Below, piece by piece: positions 14,296 through 22,765 of a stretch of DNA of 64,000 nucleotides. The notes below the pieces were generated by a model. The model worked only from the letters and a program-made list of their open reading frames with translations, ran no database searches and had not been told where the DNA came from. Where the stretch lies: the NCBI GenBank assembly GCA_963377175.1, contig CAUJNA010000592.1, positions 1-64,000 on the forward strand, in the 5' to 3' direction. Position numbers and translations under genes: made by a program. Position 1 is the first letter of the stretch. Each line of letters starts with the position of its first letter. This DNA is from Effrenium voratum (Eukaryota > Sar > Dinophyceae > Suessiales > Symbiodiniaceae).

Positions 14296-15697
14296 ATGCC
14301 TACAAGATGGGTACACAGAAAGAAAGGACCAGGAGTACGAAGCCGAATCGTCGCAAAAGGCTACACAGAGAAGATCGAGGACGAAGACTCCGTCTACGCC
14401 TCTACACCAATGTTCACGACACTCCGGACACTTCTCGCACTACAAATGTCACGACCAAACTGGATCGCGCGACTAGGTGACGTCTCTACAGCATTTCTAC
14501 ACGCACCCATCGCAAAAGACCACGACGGTAAACAACGTGACGTCTACCTTTGGCCACCTAAACAACTTTGTCCACAACAGGACAAAATCTGGCGACTAAC
14601 GAAAGCCATGTATGGACTACGCAGTTCACCAAAAGCATGGCAGGACTACCTGGCTGAAGTGTTACAAAAGCTCAGCTTTGTAAGACTAAAGTCAGAACCT
14701 AACGTCTACACCAATGCGACTCGCGCTTGGTACTTGGTGAAAAGACTACTGTCGACTCCACCTTCGAGGCCATCCAGAAGCAGGTCCTACTCAAGCACAT
14801 CGGCTACCTCGAACCTGGCAAACCACAACAATTTCTTGGAAGAAACATCGACCACTTTGGCAACTACTGCAATCTTGGACTAAAGGACTCCTACATCGAC
14901 AACATGATCGAGGAGTCTGGAATGAACAACTGCAACTCAGTGAACACTCCAGGAATTGCACACTACAAACCAACAATAGAAGATGAAGCACTACTTGACC
15001 ACGAACAACACAAAAGGTACAGAAGGATTGTTGGCAAACTTCAATGGTTAGCATACACACGACCAGACATTGCATACTCCACAAAGAACTAGCACGAGAC
15101 CTCACAGCACCTACAGAACTTTCACAAAAGAGAGTCAAACATCTACTACGCTACTTGCACGGCACCAAGCACTACAAATTCACCATAGAACCAACAACAA
15201 CACTCAGAGCAAACACCAACAACATCCTGGATCTCGACGTTCATGTCGATGCCGACTGGGCAGGATGCCCTACTACCAGGAAATCAACTTCAGGTTTCAA
15301 CATCATCTTTTTAGGAACAACAGTTGCATTTGGCAGCAGAACACAAGCTACAATAGCACTCAGCTCAGCAGAGTCTGAACTCTACGCCATTTGCACAGGA
15401 GTTAATGAGGGACTACACCTCAGAAACTTCCTACTTGAAACCAACATTTGCAGCAAGCTAAACCTACGCATCCACACAGACTCCACAGCAGGCAAGAGCA
15501 TTGCTACACGACAAGGCACTAGCAAACGAGCAAAACACATCGACCTTAAATTTCTCTACACACAAGACCTCATCAAGCATGACATCATCAGAATCCTTAA
15601 GATCAACACACTCCACAACAGCGCAGATTTGTTTACCAAATACATCAGCAAAGAAACGCTACACAGGCTCATCCAGAGCATTGGAATACGCATTTAG
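14296..15697 (+). pseudogene. Copia reverse transcriptase and RNase H, missing YxDD
   Basis: The RT finger and palm motifs are clear: 'RSRIVAKGYTEK', 'ARLGDVSTAFLHAP' and 'LTKAMYGLRSSPKAW'. The sequence then jumps from 'SEPNVYTNATRA' directly to the thumb ('LGEKTTVDSTFEAIQK', new frame from about 14,730), so the short block holding the catalytic YxDD is absent. Connection ('FLGRNIDHFG', 'WLAYTRPDIAYSTKN') and RNase H follow in a third frame from 15044, with 'HVDADWAGC', 'LSSAESELYA', 'IHTDSTAGK' and the terminal 'KHIDLKF'. RNase H looks complete. The missing YxDD and the two frame changes make RT inactive. Confidence 0.85.
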
Positions 15698-15916
15698 CAC
15701 TACGAACGACCAGCACAGCAGTTTCACAACAACAACAACGACTTTGGACATTTCATGTATGTAAGTAGCTACATGTAACACGACACTTTTGGTATGTAAG
15801 TAACAGTAACTACATGTATTTGCACTTGCACTTTTGGCGGCTGAGTCAACACTACAGTTGTTTGTTTTACATGTCTGCATGCGCCGCCTGCCTGATAGCA
15901 ACTACTCAGGCTCATT

Positions 15917-16351
15917 TTGTTTTGCCCCGTTCACTACATTCGCACTCCACTGCAGCTGGCCGCTCCATCTACTGCAGATGCTACAATGGGAGATGCGACT
16001 ACACCCGACAGGGCGTCTACACCGGAGGTGGCTGTCACTACGGACTCCAGTGACCATGGAACTCCACCACCTCAAACCTACAACGACTCCAACTACCACT
16101 TCAACCATCCTACACCTGGCAACACAGTCTACTACAACCCGACCACAGTGATGGACCAACTACACATCACTGAGCACCAGACAACCACTACACCACCACT
16201 GCCCGACAACACACCCTACACACAGTTTTTCACTGCACTCACACTCGAAGAGTATCAACTACTTTCACATCAACAAGCAACTCCACTTGCACAACTGGAC
16301 TACACACAACCCATCTACTGCATCCCTAGAGACCTTCGGATGCCCCACTAG
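15917..16351 (+). CDS. Extra ORF 1 after copia pol, unknown
   Basis: A 144-residue open frame in the 1.5 kb between RNase H and the 3' LTR, where ordinary copia elements have almost nothing. It is Thr/Pro/Tyr-rich ('TPDRASTPEVAVTTDSS', 'HFNHPTPGNTVYYNP'), with no membrane segment, signal peptide or motif I recognise. It shares the A/C-rich composition of the element, so openness could partly result from base bias. It may be a remnant of a third gene or a non-coding 3' segment. Confidence 0.35.
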   Translation: MFCPVHYIRTPLQLAAPSTADATMGDATTPDRASTPEVAVTTDSSDHGTPPPQTYNDSNYHFNHPTPGNTVYYNPTTVMDQLHITEHQTTTTPPLPDNTPYTQFFTALTLEEYQLLSHQQATPLAQLDYTQPIYCIPRDLRMPH

Positions 16352-16393
16352 AACTCCACCCTGCTCAGCGTTTCACTACCTGAAGCAGCCAAC

Positions 16394-17020
16394 GTGCACT
16401 ACTACCATACGACTTCCCTTCACACTACAACCGGCGACAACAACAACTACGTCATCATCCAACTGCAGATTGAACAACAACTACTCCTGAGGTACCTCAC
16501 TTCAGGACAATTTATCCACTTCACCAGAGACTACATTTCCTACATGATGTCGGTACAACAGAACTACTACCTCCCAAATACAACACTGCCACAGACCATC
16601 TACAAGGTGAACTACAACATGACCATCTTCACCGACAACTACAGCCTCAGGAACAACTATCTTTGGAACTACCACATGCCACTACTACTACCTGAACTAC
16701 TCCACTACCTCTACAACAGAGACCAACTCCACGACTACCAACACAAGGCAATCACTACAATCCTCTGCAAGAGTATCCAGTACTACGGATTTACACTACT
16801 CACCATGACAAACCTCACACAACACCACAAGGCACTACTACACCGCTACCTCAGGGACTACAACCAACACATGTCATGTCCCGAGATCGACGATGAGCGA
16901 CTACGAGGAGCACCAAACTACATGACAACCTTTTTCACCACGAACTACTTTGCGACCTTGGACAGTCGACTACAGAAGGTCCAAGACTACCGCACCCAGA
17001 ACTGGGGACTACATCTTTGA
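16394..17020 (+). CDS. Extra ORF 2 after copia pol, Tyr/Asn-rich, unknown
   Basis: A 208-residue open frame ending 220 bases before the 3' LTR. It is rich in Tyr, Asn, Leu and His ('FTRDYISYMMSVQQNYYLP', 'LPELLHYLYNRDQLHDYQH') and predicted largely helical. The position matches that of env-like or accessory ORFs in some LTR elements, but I see no signal peptide or fusion-type hydrophobic stretch. It does not resemble gag or pol. Strong strand composition bias lowers the chance of stops, so coding is not proven. Confidence 0.4.
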   Translation: MHYYHTTSLHTTTGDNNNYVIIQLQIEQQLLLRYLTSGQFIHFTRDYISYMMSVQQNYYLPNTTLPQTIYKVNYNMTIFTDNYSLRNNYLWNYHMPLLLPELLHYLYNRDQLHDYQHKAITTILCKSIQYYGFTLLTMTNLTQHHKALLHRYLRDYNQHMSCPEIDDERLRGAPNYMTTFFTTNYFATLDSRLQKVQDYRTQNWGLHL

Positions 17021-17242
17021 GCACATGCTCTACTACAACAACCAAGTGCCTGCCTCACTACTTCCGTCCAGCGCACTACATCGAGCTGGAACCTGAACAG
17101 CGAGAACTACTGAGTGCAGGTTACTACTTTTGTCACTACAGTAGAATTGATGAACAACAATGGTTTTCATCACTACTGCCAATCCATGTTTTTTGCACTT
17201 CAGTTGAAAAGGTACTACAAAGACCTTTTAACTGAGGGGCCG

Positions 17243-17413
17243 TGTCAAACTACATGCTTCACTTCCTGCATTTGTGTTGCATGTGACTGCAGGCCTTGAG
17301 CTCACTACATCGCATGAGTAAAAGGTGGATTGCTGCAGGCTACAATCGGTTGACTGTTTGTTTGAACACTACAGCACTTGCACTTGTAAGCAAAGTAACC
17401 ACCGATTTTTACG
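17243..17413 (+). repeat. Copia 3' LTR
   Basis: The second LTR copy, one mismatch from the 5' LTR. It is preceded by the short purine-rich string GAGGGG at 17234-17239, a weak polypurine-tract candidate, and followed directly by AAAAAGAGAGAG of the target microsatellite. Confidence 0.93.

Positions 17414-17500
<87 letters not shown>
17414..17500. repeat. GA microsatellite, copia insertion target
   Basis: A GA dinucleotide run directly right of the copia 3' LTR. A matching GA run at about 9722-9747 lies just left of the 5' LTR, so the element split one microsatellite. Confidence 0.9.
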
Positions 17501-17507
<7 letters not shown>

Positions 17508-17958
17508 TGTCAAGAGAACTGTCTCTTTGTCTTTTGGGACAATCTAAGCCTGCAACTTCATTGTCCAATGGAGGGCGTGGTTCCCACCCAACTGGACAAA
17601 GTGCCCACCTGCAGCTGCAGCTGTGCACTTCCGCGCAACTGCCTGCCACTTTCCGGATGTCCCCCCCCCCGGGTGCCGGGTTTAAAGACCGGGGTGGAGA
17701 TGTACACTGGACTTTGGTACTTTGGTAAGCTCGCATCTCCATTTCTGATGTCAATGCGATGGCTGTCTCAAACGTGGGCATTTGACCTGGCCAAAGAGTG
17801 AGGTTCTACATGTCCAGGGAAAGGGGGGGTCCCACGGACAAACGTCTATTCTGCAAAGCTCGTGTTGCCTCAGGCGGGGGGGGGGTGCGGGCTGCGGGGA
17901 TGCCACCGCCGCCGGCCTCAGGCGCTCGCCCAGCTGCTGCCGGGTGCGCTGACTTCTC

Positions 17959-18713
17959 CTCAGCGCCATGTCCTTGGCCGCGCCCAGCTGCCGCGCCGCC
18001 TCCGCCTGCCCGGCGCCGAAGTCCTCAGCTTCGGGGCTTCGGGCGACTGGGCATAACATCTGCCAGTGGCAGGCATGAAACCCTTCCTCCAACTAACATG
18101 GCACCTGTCGGGAGGGGGAGGTACCTGGAAGATCCATTTCCTTTTGAAGGGAGCCCCTGTCAGTGGCCATGTTAGTTGGAGGGAGGGCAGCCCTGCCGGA
18201 TCAGCCACAATACAAATGTGACCATTAGTGCATGCGGCAGGGACAGGATCTAAGTTCCATCGTCATGTTTAGTCCCTGAAGGGACAGTATCTAGACCGAA
18301 ACACGCCAGAAATTATTCTTGCCAAGGATCGGATTTGTTTTGTGATAGAATCCATGGTTAGCGGATTGTTGACGGCGCTTCCAGAAGAATTCTTCATTTG
18401 TGTGATGCGACGAATTGTTCGCGGATTGTTCTAGGTAGGACAGCGCCTATTTGTTGGGACCAACTTGAAAAAGGCGCCGCTGATTCATGAAACCTGAAGA
18501 GATTGTCTCCCTCCCTCTGTCTCGCTCTCTCTCTCTCTCTCTCTCTCCCTCCCTCTTCCTCCTTTTCTTGACTTGTTTGAGTTTCTGTCCCCTTTCCCTT
18601 TTTCTCGCTTTGTCTCGTTTGGACGGTTCCCACTCAAATGAACTTCCTTCATGTATTCAAATGGAACCCCTTTCGACAGACAGACGCACAAATAAAGAGA
18701 GAGAGGGAGACAG

Positions 18714-18748
<35 letters not shown>

Positions 18749-19153
18749 GAGATTGAGAGAACAAAAGAAACAACGCAAAGAAAGGAAGAAAAAAAAAAAG
18801 AAAGAAAGAAAGAAAGAAGGAAGGAAGTGTAAAAGAAATAAATAGTGTATAATGATTAAATAAAGAAAAACAGACAACGCGAAGCCGGGCTGCCTGAGAT
18901 CCCCCGCTAAAAGTTCAACTTCTAGAGGGTTAAGTGGAAACTACCAAACTACCACTAAACACCAACAAGCTAAACGGCTAAGGGGATGGCTGGGAGCCAC
19001 CAAGGAAAGAGAGCAAGACCGCCGCTCCGCGCGGCCCACACCAAACCTCCCCCCGGCGGCCGCGCGCCGCGCCTGGCTCTGCCGCGCCTGGGCGTGGGCC
19101 TTGCGGCGCTCGTCTGCCGCCTGCTGCTGGGCCATGGCCTGAAGCTCATCGCC
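17959..19153 (-). CDS. Coiled-coil protein, two exons left of the virus-like element
   Basis: Exon 19153-19073 (27 codons, phase 0, acceptor AG|G, donor GC) encodes 'GDELQAMAQQQAADERRK' and a Gln/Arg/Ala-rich helix. Exon 18005 down to 17973 or 17959 encodes 'AEAARQLGAAK' and continues the same phase. The first follows in phase from exon 42458-42390 on the other side of the 22.7 kb insertion ('RRLVEQIRFQ' then 'GDELQAMAQQ'), giving an unbroken heptad-like coiled coil. The virus-like element therefore lies in one intron of this gene, its left end only 53 bases before this exon. Function unknown. Confidence 0.6.
18086..18182. repeat. 16-bp inverted repeat, 65-bp spacer
   Basis: CCTCCAACTAACATGG at 18086-18101 is repeated as its exact complement at 18167-18182. 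It lies in intron sequence beside the coiled-coil exon at 18.0 kb. It could be a tiny MITE or an introner-like end pair; nothing else supports either. Confidence 0.6.
18517..18760. repeat. CT and GA microsatellites in opposite orientation
   Basis: A CT run at about 18520-18550 and a GA run at about 18695-18755 form an imperfect inverted pair around 140 bases of unique sequence, followed by A/G-rich low-complexity DNA to about 18830. The long open frames here are repeat artefacts. Confidence 0.8.
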
Positions 19154-19206
19154 CTGGCGGAGATCGCCTACAAAACCCTCGTCAAACATGCTGGGGGGGG
19201 GGGGGG

Positions 19207-19474
19207 AAAAATGTAGAAAAGGCTGATTCTAGGGGGGTGGGGGTTGATGGTTGCCTGTTCTGTTTTTTATTTCACAATTCAACACGTGTACCACCTTATC
19301 CGTTTTTGAAAGGCTGATTTTGGGGGCATGAAATAACGATATGGATGTGGTAACGAATTGATGATTTGGTCCCCTGTCTCGTTCCAGATTTCAACTTTTA
19401 GTTTTATTGATTGAAAGAGGATAGGACTTTTTGTGGTTTCATGGGTTGGCTTTTGGGCGGTTGTTCTGGTTTGT
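19207..19474 (+). repeat. Left terminal inverted repeat
   Basis: 268 bp matching the reverse complement of 41629-41896 with about six mismatches. Preceded by 14 G residues. Identity stops at GGTTTGT (19468-19474). Inside it a short motif (AAAGGCTGATT) occurs twice, about 100 bp apart. TIRs of this kind are the substrate of the integrase and the template ends for protein-primed replication. Confidence 0.95.
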
Positions 19475-19602
19475 GGCTTCTTTCACTCCCACTAATTCGG
19501 TCGTCTCTCTACCCGGCCTTGTGGACATCGACAACTTCTTCGTTTTTGAGCAGGGAGACTCAGTGCGTTTCGGTGTGGTGGATGTTGGACAAATGCTTTA
19601 GT

Positions 19603-19650
19603 TTGAGCTGATGTCATTGAGCTGATGTCATTGAGCTGACGTCGTTGAGC
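19603..19650 (+). promoter_or_regulatory. Three tandem 14-bp repeats upstream of the first gene
   Basis: TTGAGCTGATGTCA occurs at 19603 and 19617, and as TTGAGCTGACGTCG at 19631, followed by a partial copy. The TGACGTC core resembles a CRE/bZIP site. It lies about 95 bases before the ATG of the ubiquitin-like gene, where a promoter is expected. Function is inferred only from position. Confidence 0.45.
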
Positions 19651-19744
19651 ATCCTGACAAGTGTCATGCACTGACCGCATCATATCTTTTCAAGCTGTCA
19701 ATTCGTGAAACATTCATCCTTCGAGATTGTCGTGTGATTGAGCA

Positions 19745-20386
19745 ATGTCACCCAAGATGCAGAGAGGCTATGAATCTTCACCTGTGGAGACTGCTACTTC
19801 TTCATCGCATGAAACATCAACGGTTACAACCATGGCTACAGCCAGACTCCTTGAGATTCAGGTAGAGGATGAGCTGGTGGAAGCCGTGAAGGCACTTTCT
19901 CTCGAGGAGCTTACGGTTCATGAGAAGAACATGAAAGAGGAGAAGAACCGCATCACTGAGCAGATGAAGGTTCTCGCCACTCATAAGAAGGAGCTTGAGA
20001 GAGCCAACAAGGAGGTGAATGACAAGCTGAAAGTCAAAGAAAGGAGCGAAGCGGCAAAGGCGAAGACGAAAGCAAAGACAGAGCGGATGTACTCCTACAT
20101 CTTCAAGTGGAAGGGTGAGGAGATTCCCTTCCAGTTGGCCGGACGCTCGACAATCACACAATTCAGGATGCAGTTCATGATCGCCACCGGCATGAAGGAG
20201 TCAAAGGTGAAAAAGCTGTTGTTCTCCCACAACGAGGTCGTCATGCGTGGTAGGAGTGAGAACACAGGCAAAGACGGCTATGACATGAAGGACGGCGACG
20301 TCGTTGAGGTTGAAGATCTTGATGATTCTGTTTCCGAGACAGAGCAGGATGATGAGGATGCAATGGTGGAAGACCCTGACATCTGA
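19745..20386 (+). CDS. Coiled coil plus ubiquitin-like (SUMO-like) fold protein
   Basis: 213 residues. A Ser/Thr-rich N-terminus and a long charged coiled coil (about residues 45-115) lead to a domain at about 118-195 with the pattern of a ubiquitin/SUMO beta-grasp. It opens with a beta strand ('YIFKWKGEEIPFQL'), then a helix ('TQFRMQFMIATGM'), 'VKKLLFSHN' and the closing 'DMKDGDVVEVEDL', close to the 'M.DGD.I.V' end of SUMO and Rad60 domains. The tail is acidic. There is no di-glycine end, so conjugation as a modifier is unlikely; a binding or decoy role is more plausible. It is the first gene inside the left TIR, of mid-range base composition unlike the AT-rich core. The fold call is by eye. 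Confidence 0.65.
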   Translation: MSPKMQRGYESSPVETATSSSHETSTVTTMATARLLEIQVEDELVEAVKALSLEELTVHEKNMKEEKNRITEQMKVLATHKKELERANKEVNDKLKVKERSEAAKAKTKAKTERMYSYIFKWKGEEIPFQLAGRSTITQFRMQFMIATGMKESKVKKLLFSHNEVVMRGRSENTGKDGYDMKDGDVVEVEDLDDSVSETEQDDEDAMVEDPDI

Positions 20387-20772
20387 GTCATGACATGACA
20401 ACCCATGCTACCACTTTGACAGGTTCAGGGTAAAAAACTATCTCTCAACATATGTCCATGTGTTCAACTTCACAGCTGTTTCAGAAGAGTTCTTGAACCT
20501 GCGGAAAGGCGGTGCGTTTTGAGAAGCAACACGGTGTGCTCATGCCATCAGACAAAAACACATGTTTGAGCTGAAGCTTGAAGTCATAACTCGCGTTGCT
20601 TGCTGACGTTCGCATTGATTTCCATGGCATCAGTCAGTCAGTCAATACGATGATACATTTGAGCTTGCATTGCTTGAGTTGGTCTTTCTTTGGAGTTGTT
20701 AATGGCAGCGTTTTTGCTTGGAGTTTTGAAACAGACGCCTCACGTCCTTTTGCGATAGTTGTTTCTTGAGAC

Positions 20773-21363
20773 ATGACTCGCTCTGTGAAGAAGTTCCACT
20801 TAAAGCGGGAGGATGCCTTTGAGGACTTGGTGCGACGCTCCATCAAAACCGTTCATGACCGGCATCTTTCTGAAGCCGATGTTGGTTCATCATCAGTGCC
20901 TTCACAACTCATACCCTTCTTTGACGAAATCACTCGTCGAATGCAAGAGATGAAGTCAAAGGTGGCATCCGGTGAAGTTGAAGTAAAAGGCTTACTTGAA
21001 TCACTTCCTGATGAGAAGCTTCGGATGATTAGCGATACCCTGCAGAAGCACAACCACAATGTCTACAGTGAAGATGTCCTGTTGGTCATCGCTCACATTG
21101 TCCTAAGCGATTTGGAGGTGGTGGAGAGAAGCATTCAACATATGACGAGTCTGAGAAACCAGCTCGTTTCAAATTTCATCTTCGCATATGCAAAGGGCTA
21201 CAGCAGTGAAAGAGGAAACAGCATGGTCTTCAACCATCGTGGCTTCAAGCGGAACATCGAAGAAATCCAGAACTACCGCGGGAGACTTCGTCAACGAGAA
21301 CATGAACCAAACGAGTTGAATGAACCGAATGAACATAGTGACAACAGATGTATTCTGATGTGA
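20773..21363 (+). CDS. Unknown protein ending in a CaaX box
   Basis: 196 residues, mostly helical and charged, with no family I recognise. An N-terminal basic stretch ('TRSVKKFHLKRED') precedes a helical middle ('LLESLPDEKLRMISDTLQKH', 'LLVIAHIVLSDLEVVERS'). A short Asn/Glu/Pro repeat (NELNEPNEH) precedes the C-terminus CILM just before the TGA. C-a-a-M is the classic protein farnesyltransferase substrate, so the product may be lipidated by the host and membrane-bound. It is the second gene of the left module, same strand as the ubiquitin-like gene, 390 bases after it, and followed by the hairpin array. Intact. Confidence 0.65.
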   Translation: MTRSVKKFHLKREDAFEDLVRRSIKTVHDRHLSEADVGSSSVPSQLIPFFDEITRRMQEMKSKVASGEVEVKGLLESLPDEKLRMISDTLQKHNHNVYSEDVLLVIAHIVLSDLEVVERSIQHMTSLRNQLVSNFIFAYAKGYSSERGNSMVFNHRGFKRNIEEIQNYRGRLRQREHEPNELNEPNEHSDNRCILM

Positions 21364-21377
21364 GACTCATTTTGGAC

Positions 21378-21503
21378 TGTCGCGAGGGTCTGCGACAAAC
21401 CGTCGCGGGAGTTTGCGACAAAATGTTTTCTGTCGCGGGAGTTTGCGACAAAATGTTTTCTGTCGCGAGGGTCTGCGACAAACCGTCGCTAGGGTCTGCG
21501 ACG
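21378..21503. repeat. Five tandem hairpins with GTCGC/GCGAC stems
   Basis: Five 20-base units at 21378, 21401, 21431, 21461 and 21484 share the form (T/C)GTCGC-8 bases-GCGAC(A/G), each able to fold into a 5-6 bp stem. Two loop types (GAGGGTCT-like and GGGAGTTT-like) alternate, and the spacers are AAC/AAAC or AAATGTTTTC. It starts 15 bases after the stop of the CaaX gene. It could be a termination or RNA-processing array, a replication or packaging signal, or a protein-binding array. Confidence 0.85.
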
Positions 21504-21688
21504 ATTGCTGTTTTTTCTCGTTGTACAGGTGGGCTTCGATGTATTTGATTGCATCTGTGTACATACGCATGTCATGAGCCAAGCACAGTTCAATGGTAAG
21601 TCTCATTAATTCACAGAAACCTATTGAATGAAGAGGAGGGAGAAAAACAGAGAGGAGACATTACTTGAAGCTTCTCATTGAAAGGGTC

Positions 21689-22092
21689 ATGGCTGAGTCT
21701 TGTGATGAACCAGTCGTTTATGCCTTTGTTTGCATTTGCTGCGTCAGTGGTTCAGTTGTATCCTCAGAAGCCGTCCTCATGATGAACTCCTTTGAAGAGG
21801 AAATGGAAGGAATTCTTGAACATCAACAAGCTGCTCGGAGGAACATTGACATCGTCTATAAGGAGTTGAAGTTGCTTAGACATCATTTTGAACTCAAAAC
21901 GATTGAGCACGAGATGGTTCTGCGACAACACAGACGTCTCATTGACAACTTGACGAAGAAAACGAGGGCAACTACAAGGTTGATGACCTTGATGATGACC
22001 TCGCTGCTCAAGAAGACGTTGAAGCGGAGAAAACTTTTGAGGAAAATGAAGGTGATGAAGTCCATTCATCTACTGATACGATGCTTAGGTGA
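21689..22092 (+). CDS. Helical acidic-tailed protein, one frameshift
   Basis: The frame from ATG 21689 (alternatives 21779 and 21782) encodes a Cys-containing N-terminus, then a coiled coil ('EEEMEGILEHQQAARRNIDI', 'RHHFELKTIEHEMVLRQH'). Near 21950 the sensible frame changes. After it the +1 frame gives a strongly acidic tail ('DDLDDDLAAQEDVEAEK', ending 'HSSTDTMLR' before TGA at 22090), while the original frame gives basic nonsense. Loss of one A near 21950 explains both. Function unknown; third gene of the left module, same strand as the two before it. Confidence 0.5.
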
Positions 22093-22099
22093 GAAATGA

Positions 22100-22720
22100 A
22101 CATTGTCTCACAGCTCAAGTCAATGACTTTGACAACAAACTTTGAAGCGATTACGAACGATGAAAAGGGTGACTGTTTCACATGTATGTAATGCTTTGAG
22201 TGCTTACCCGAACTCCCACACTTCTAAGAATTTTGGTGAACAACCCCTTCATTTTTGGTTTTCCCTCCTTTACCAGAAGACAGTCCCGCATCTGCAACGT
22301 GCCGAGGTTGAGAAGTCAACGTGAAGCTCTTCTACCACGCTGTGAACTTCTAGGTTCGTCAGTCACAGGGTTGTTTAGGTTTGCTTTTTTTTTGTGGAGG
22401 GGATTGAAACAATCTTTGGAGGGAGTGACTTTGTTGAGCCACCAACCCAACCAATCCACCCTACTAACCCATCAACCCCGTCCACCACAACAACCCGAAC
22501 ATTCATATAAACCCCAACAGTCTTAAACTCTTGTTTGTATCTGTCCTGTCCGTCAGAAGGGAGGCCGACATCGACATCAAGACTTTGGAGGAACGGGTGG
22601 GACGGGAGGGTAGGGAGGGAGGGTTCTTTCCTTAAACTGGTTGTTTAATTGAAAGGGGAAACTATCGCCAATTTTCTGTTTCAATGTTTAGCCCCAAGCC
22701 CAAACCCTACACTAAATAAT
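22100..22720. other. Junction between left module and AT-rich core
   Basis: No supported gene. It includes a CCAAC/CCACC-rich stretch at about 22435-22500 and a G-rich stretch near 22590-22625, then becomes AT-rich with AATAATTCT repeats from about 22715. Base composition changes abruptly here. Confidence 0.5.
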
Positions 22721-22727
22721 TCTAATA

Positions 22728-22754
22728 ATTCTAATAATTTCATATTATTAGAAT
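22728..22754 (-). terminator. 11-bp AT hairpin after the DNA polymerase gene
   Basis: ATTCTAATAAT, a 5-base loop, then the exact complement ATTATTAGAAT. It lies 12 bases past the polymerase stop codon. Palindromic hairpins marking transcript 3' ends are known in Mimivirus; a similar role is inferred here. Confidence 0.6.
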
Positions 22755-22765
22755 CATTTAGATAT

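Larger units (their letters stand above)
9761..17413 (+). mobile_element. Ty1/copia LTR retrotransposon, recent but defective
   Basis: A 7.65 kb element bounded by two 171-bp direct LTRs that differ at a single base. Order is LTR, primer-binding site, gag, zinc knuckle, protease, integrase, reverse transcriptase, RNase H, extra ORFs, LTR; integrase before RT defines copia. It sits in a GA microsatellite, with the short string GAAAAA on both outer sides as the likely target duplication. The coding strand is extremely rich in A and C, with CTAC and ACAA words everywhere, quite unlike its neighbours. Several frameshifts, one in-frame TGA and two internal deletions make the copy non-autonomous. 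It lies in an intron of the coiled-coil gene, between the exons near 17.97 kb and 9.57 kb, opposite to host transcription. Confidence 0.93.

Noticed and set aside
17405..17801. Long Arg/Glu open frames on both strands
   Set aside because: They are translations of the GA microsatellite.
21378..21503. CRISPR array
   Set aside because: Five short inverted-repeat units with spacers of 3-10 bases, no unique spacers and no cas genes; a hairpin array in a eukaryotic element.
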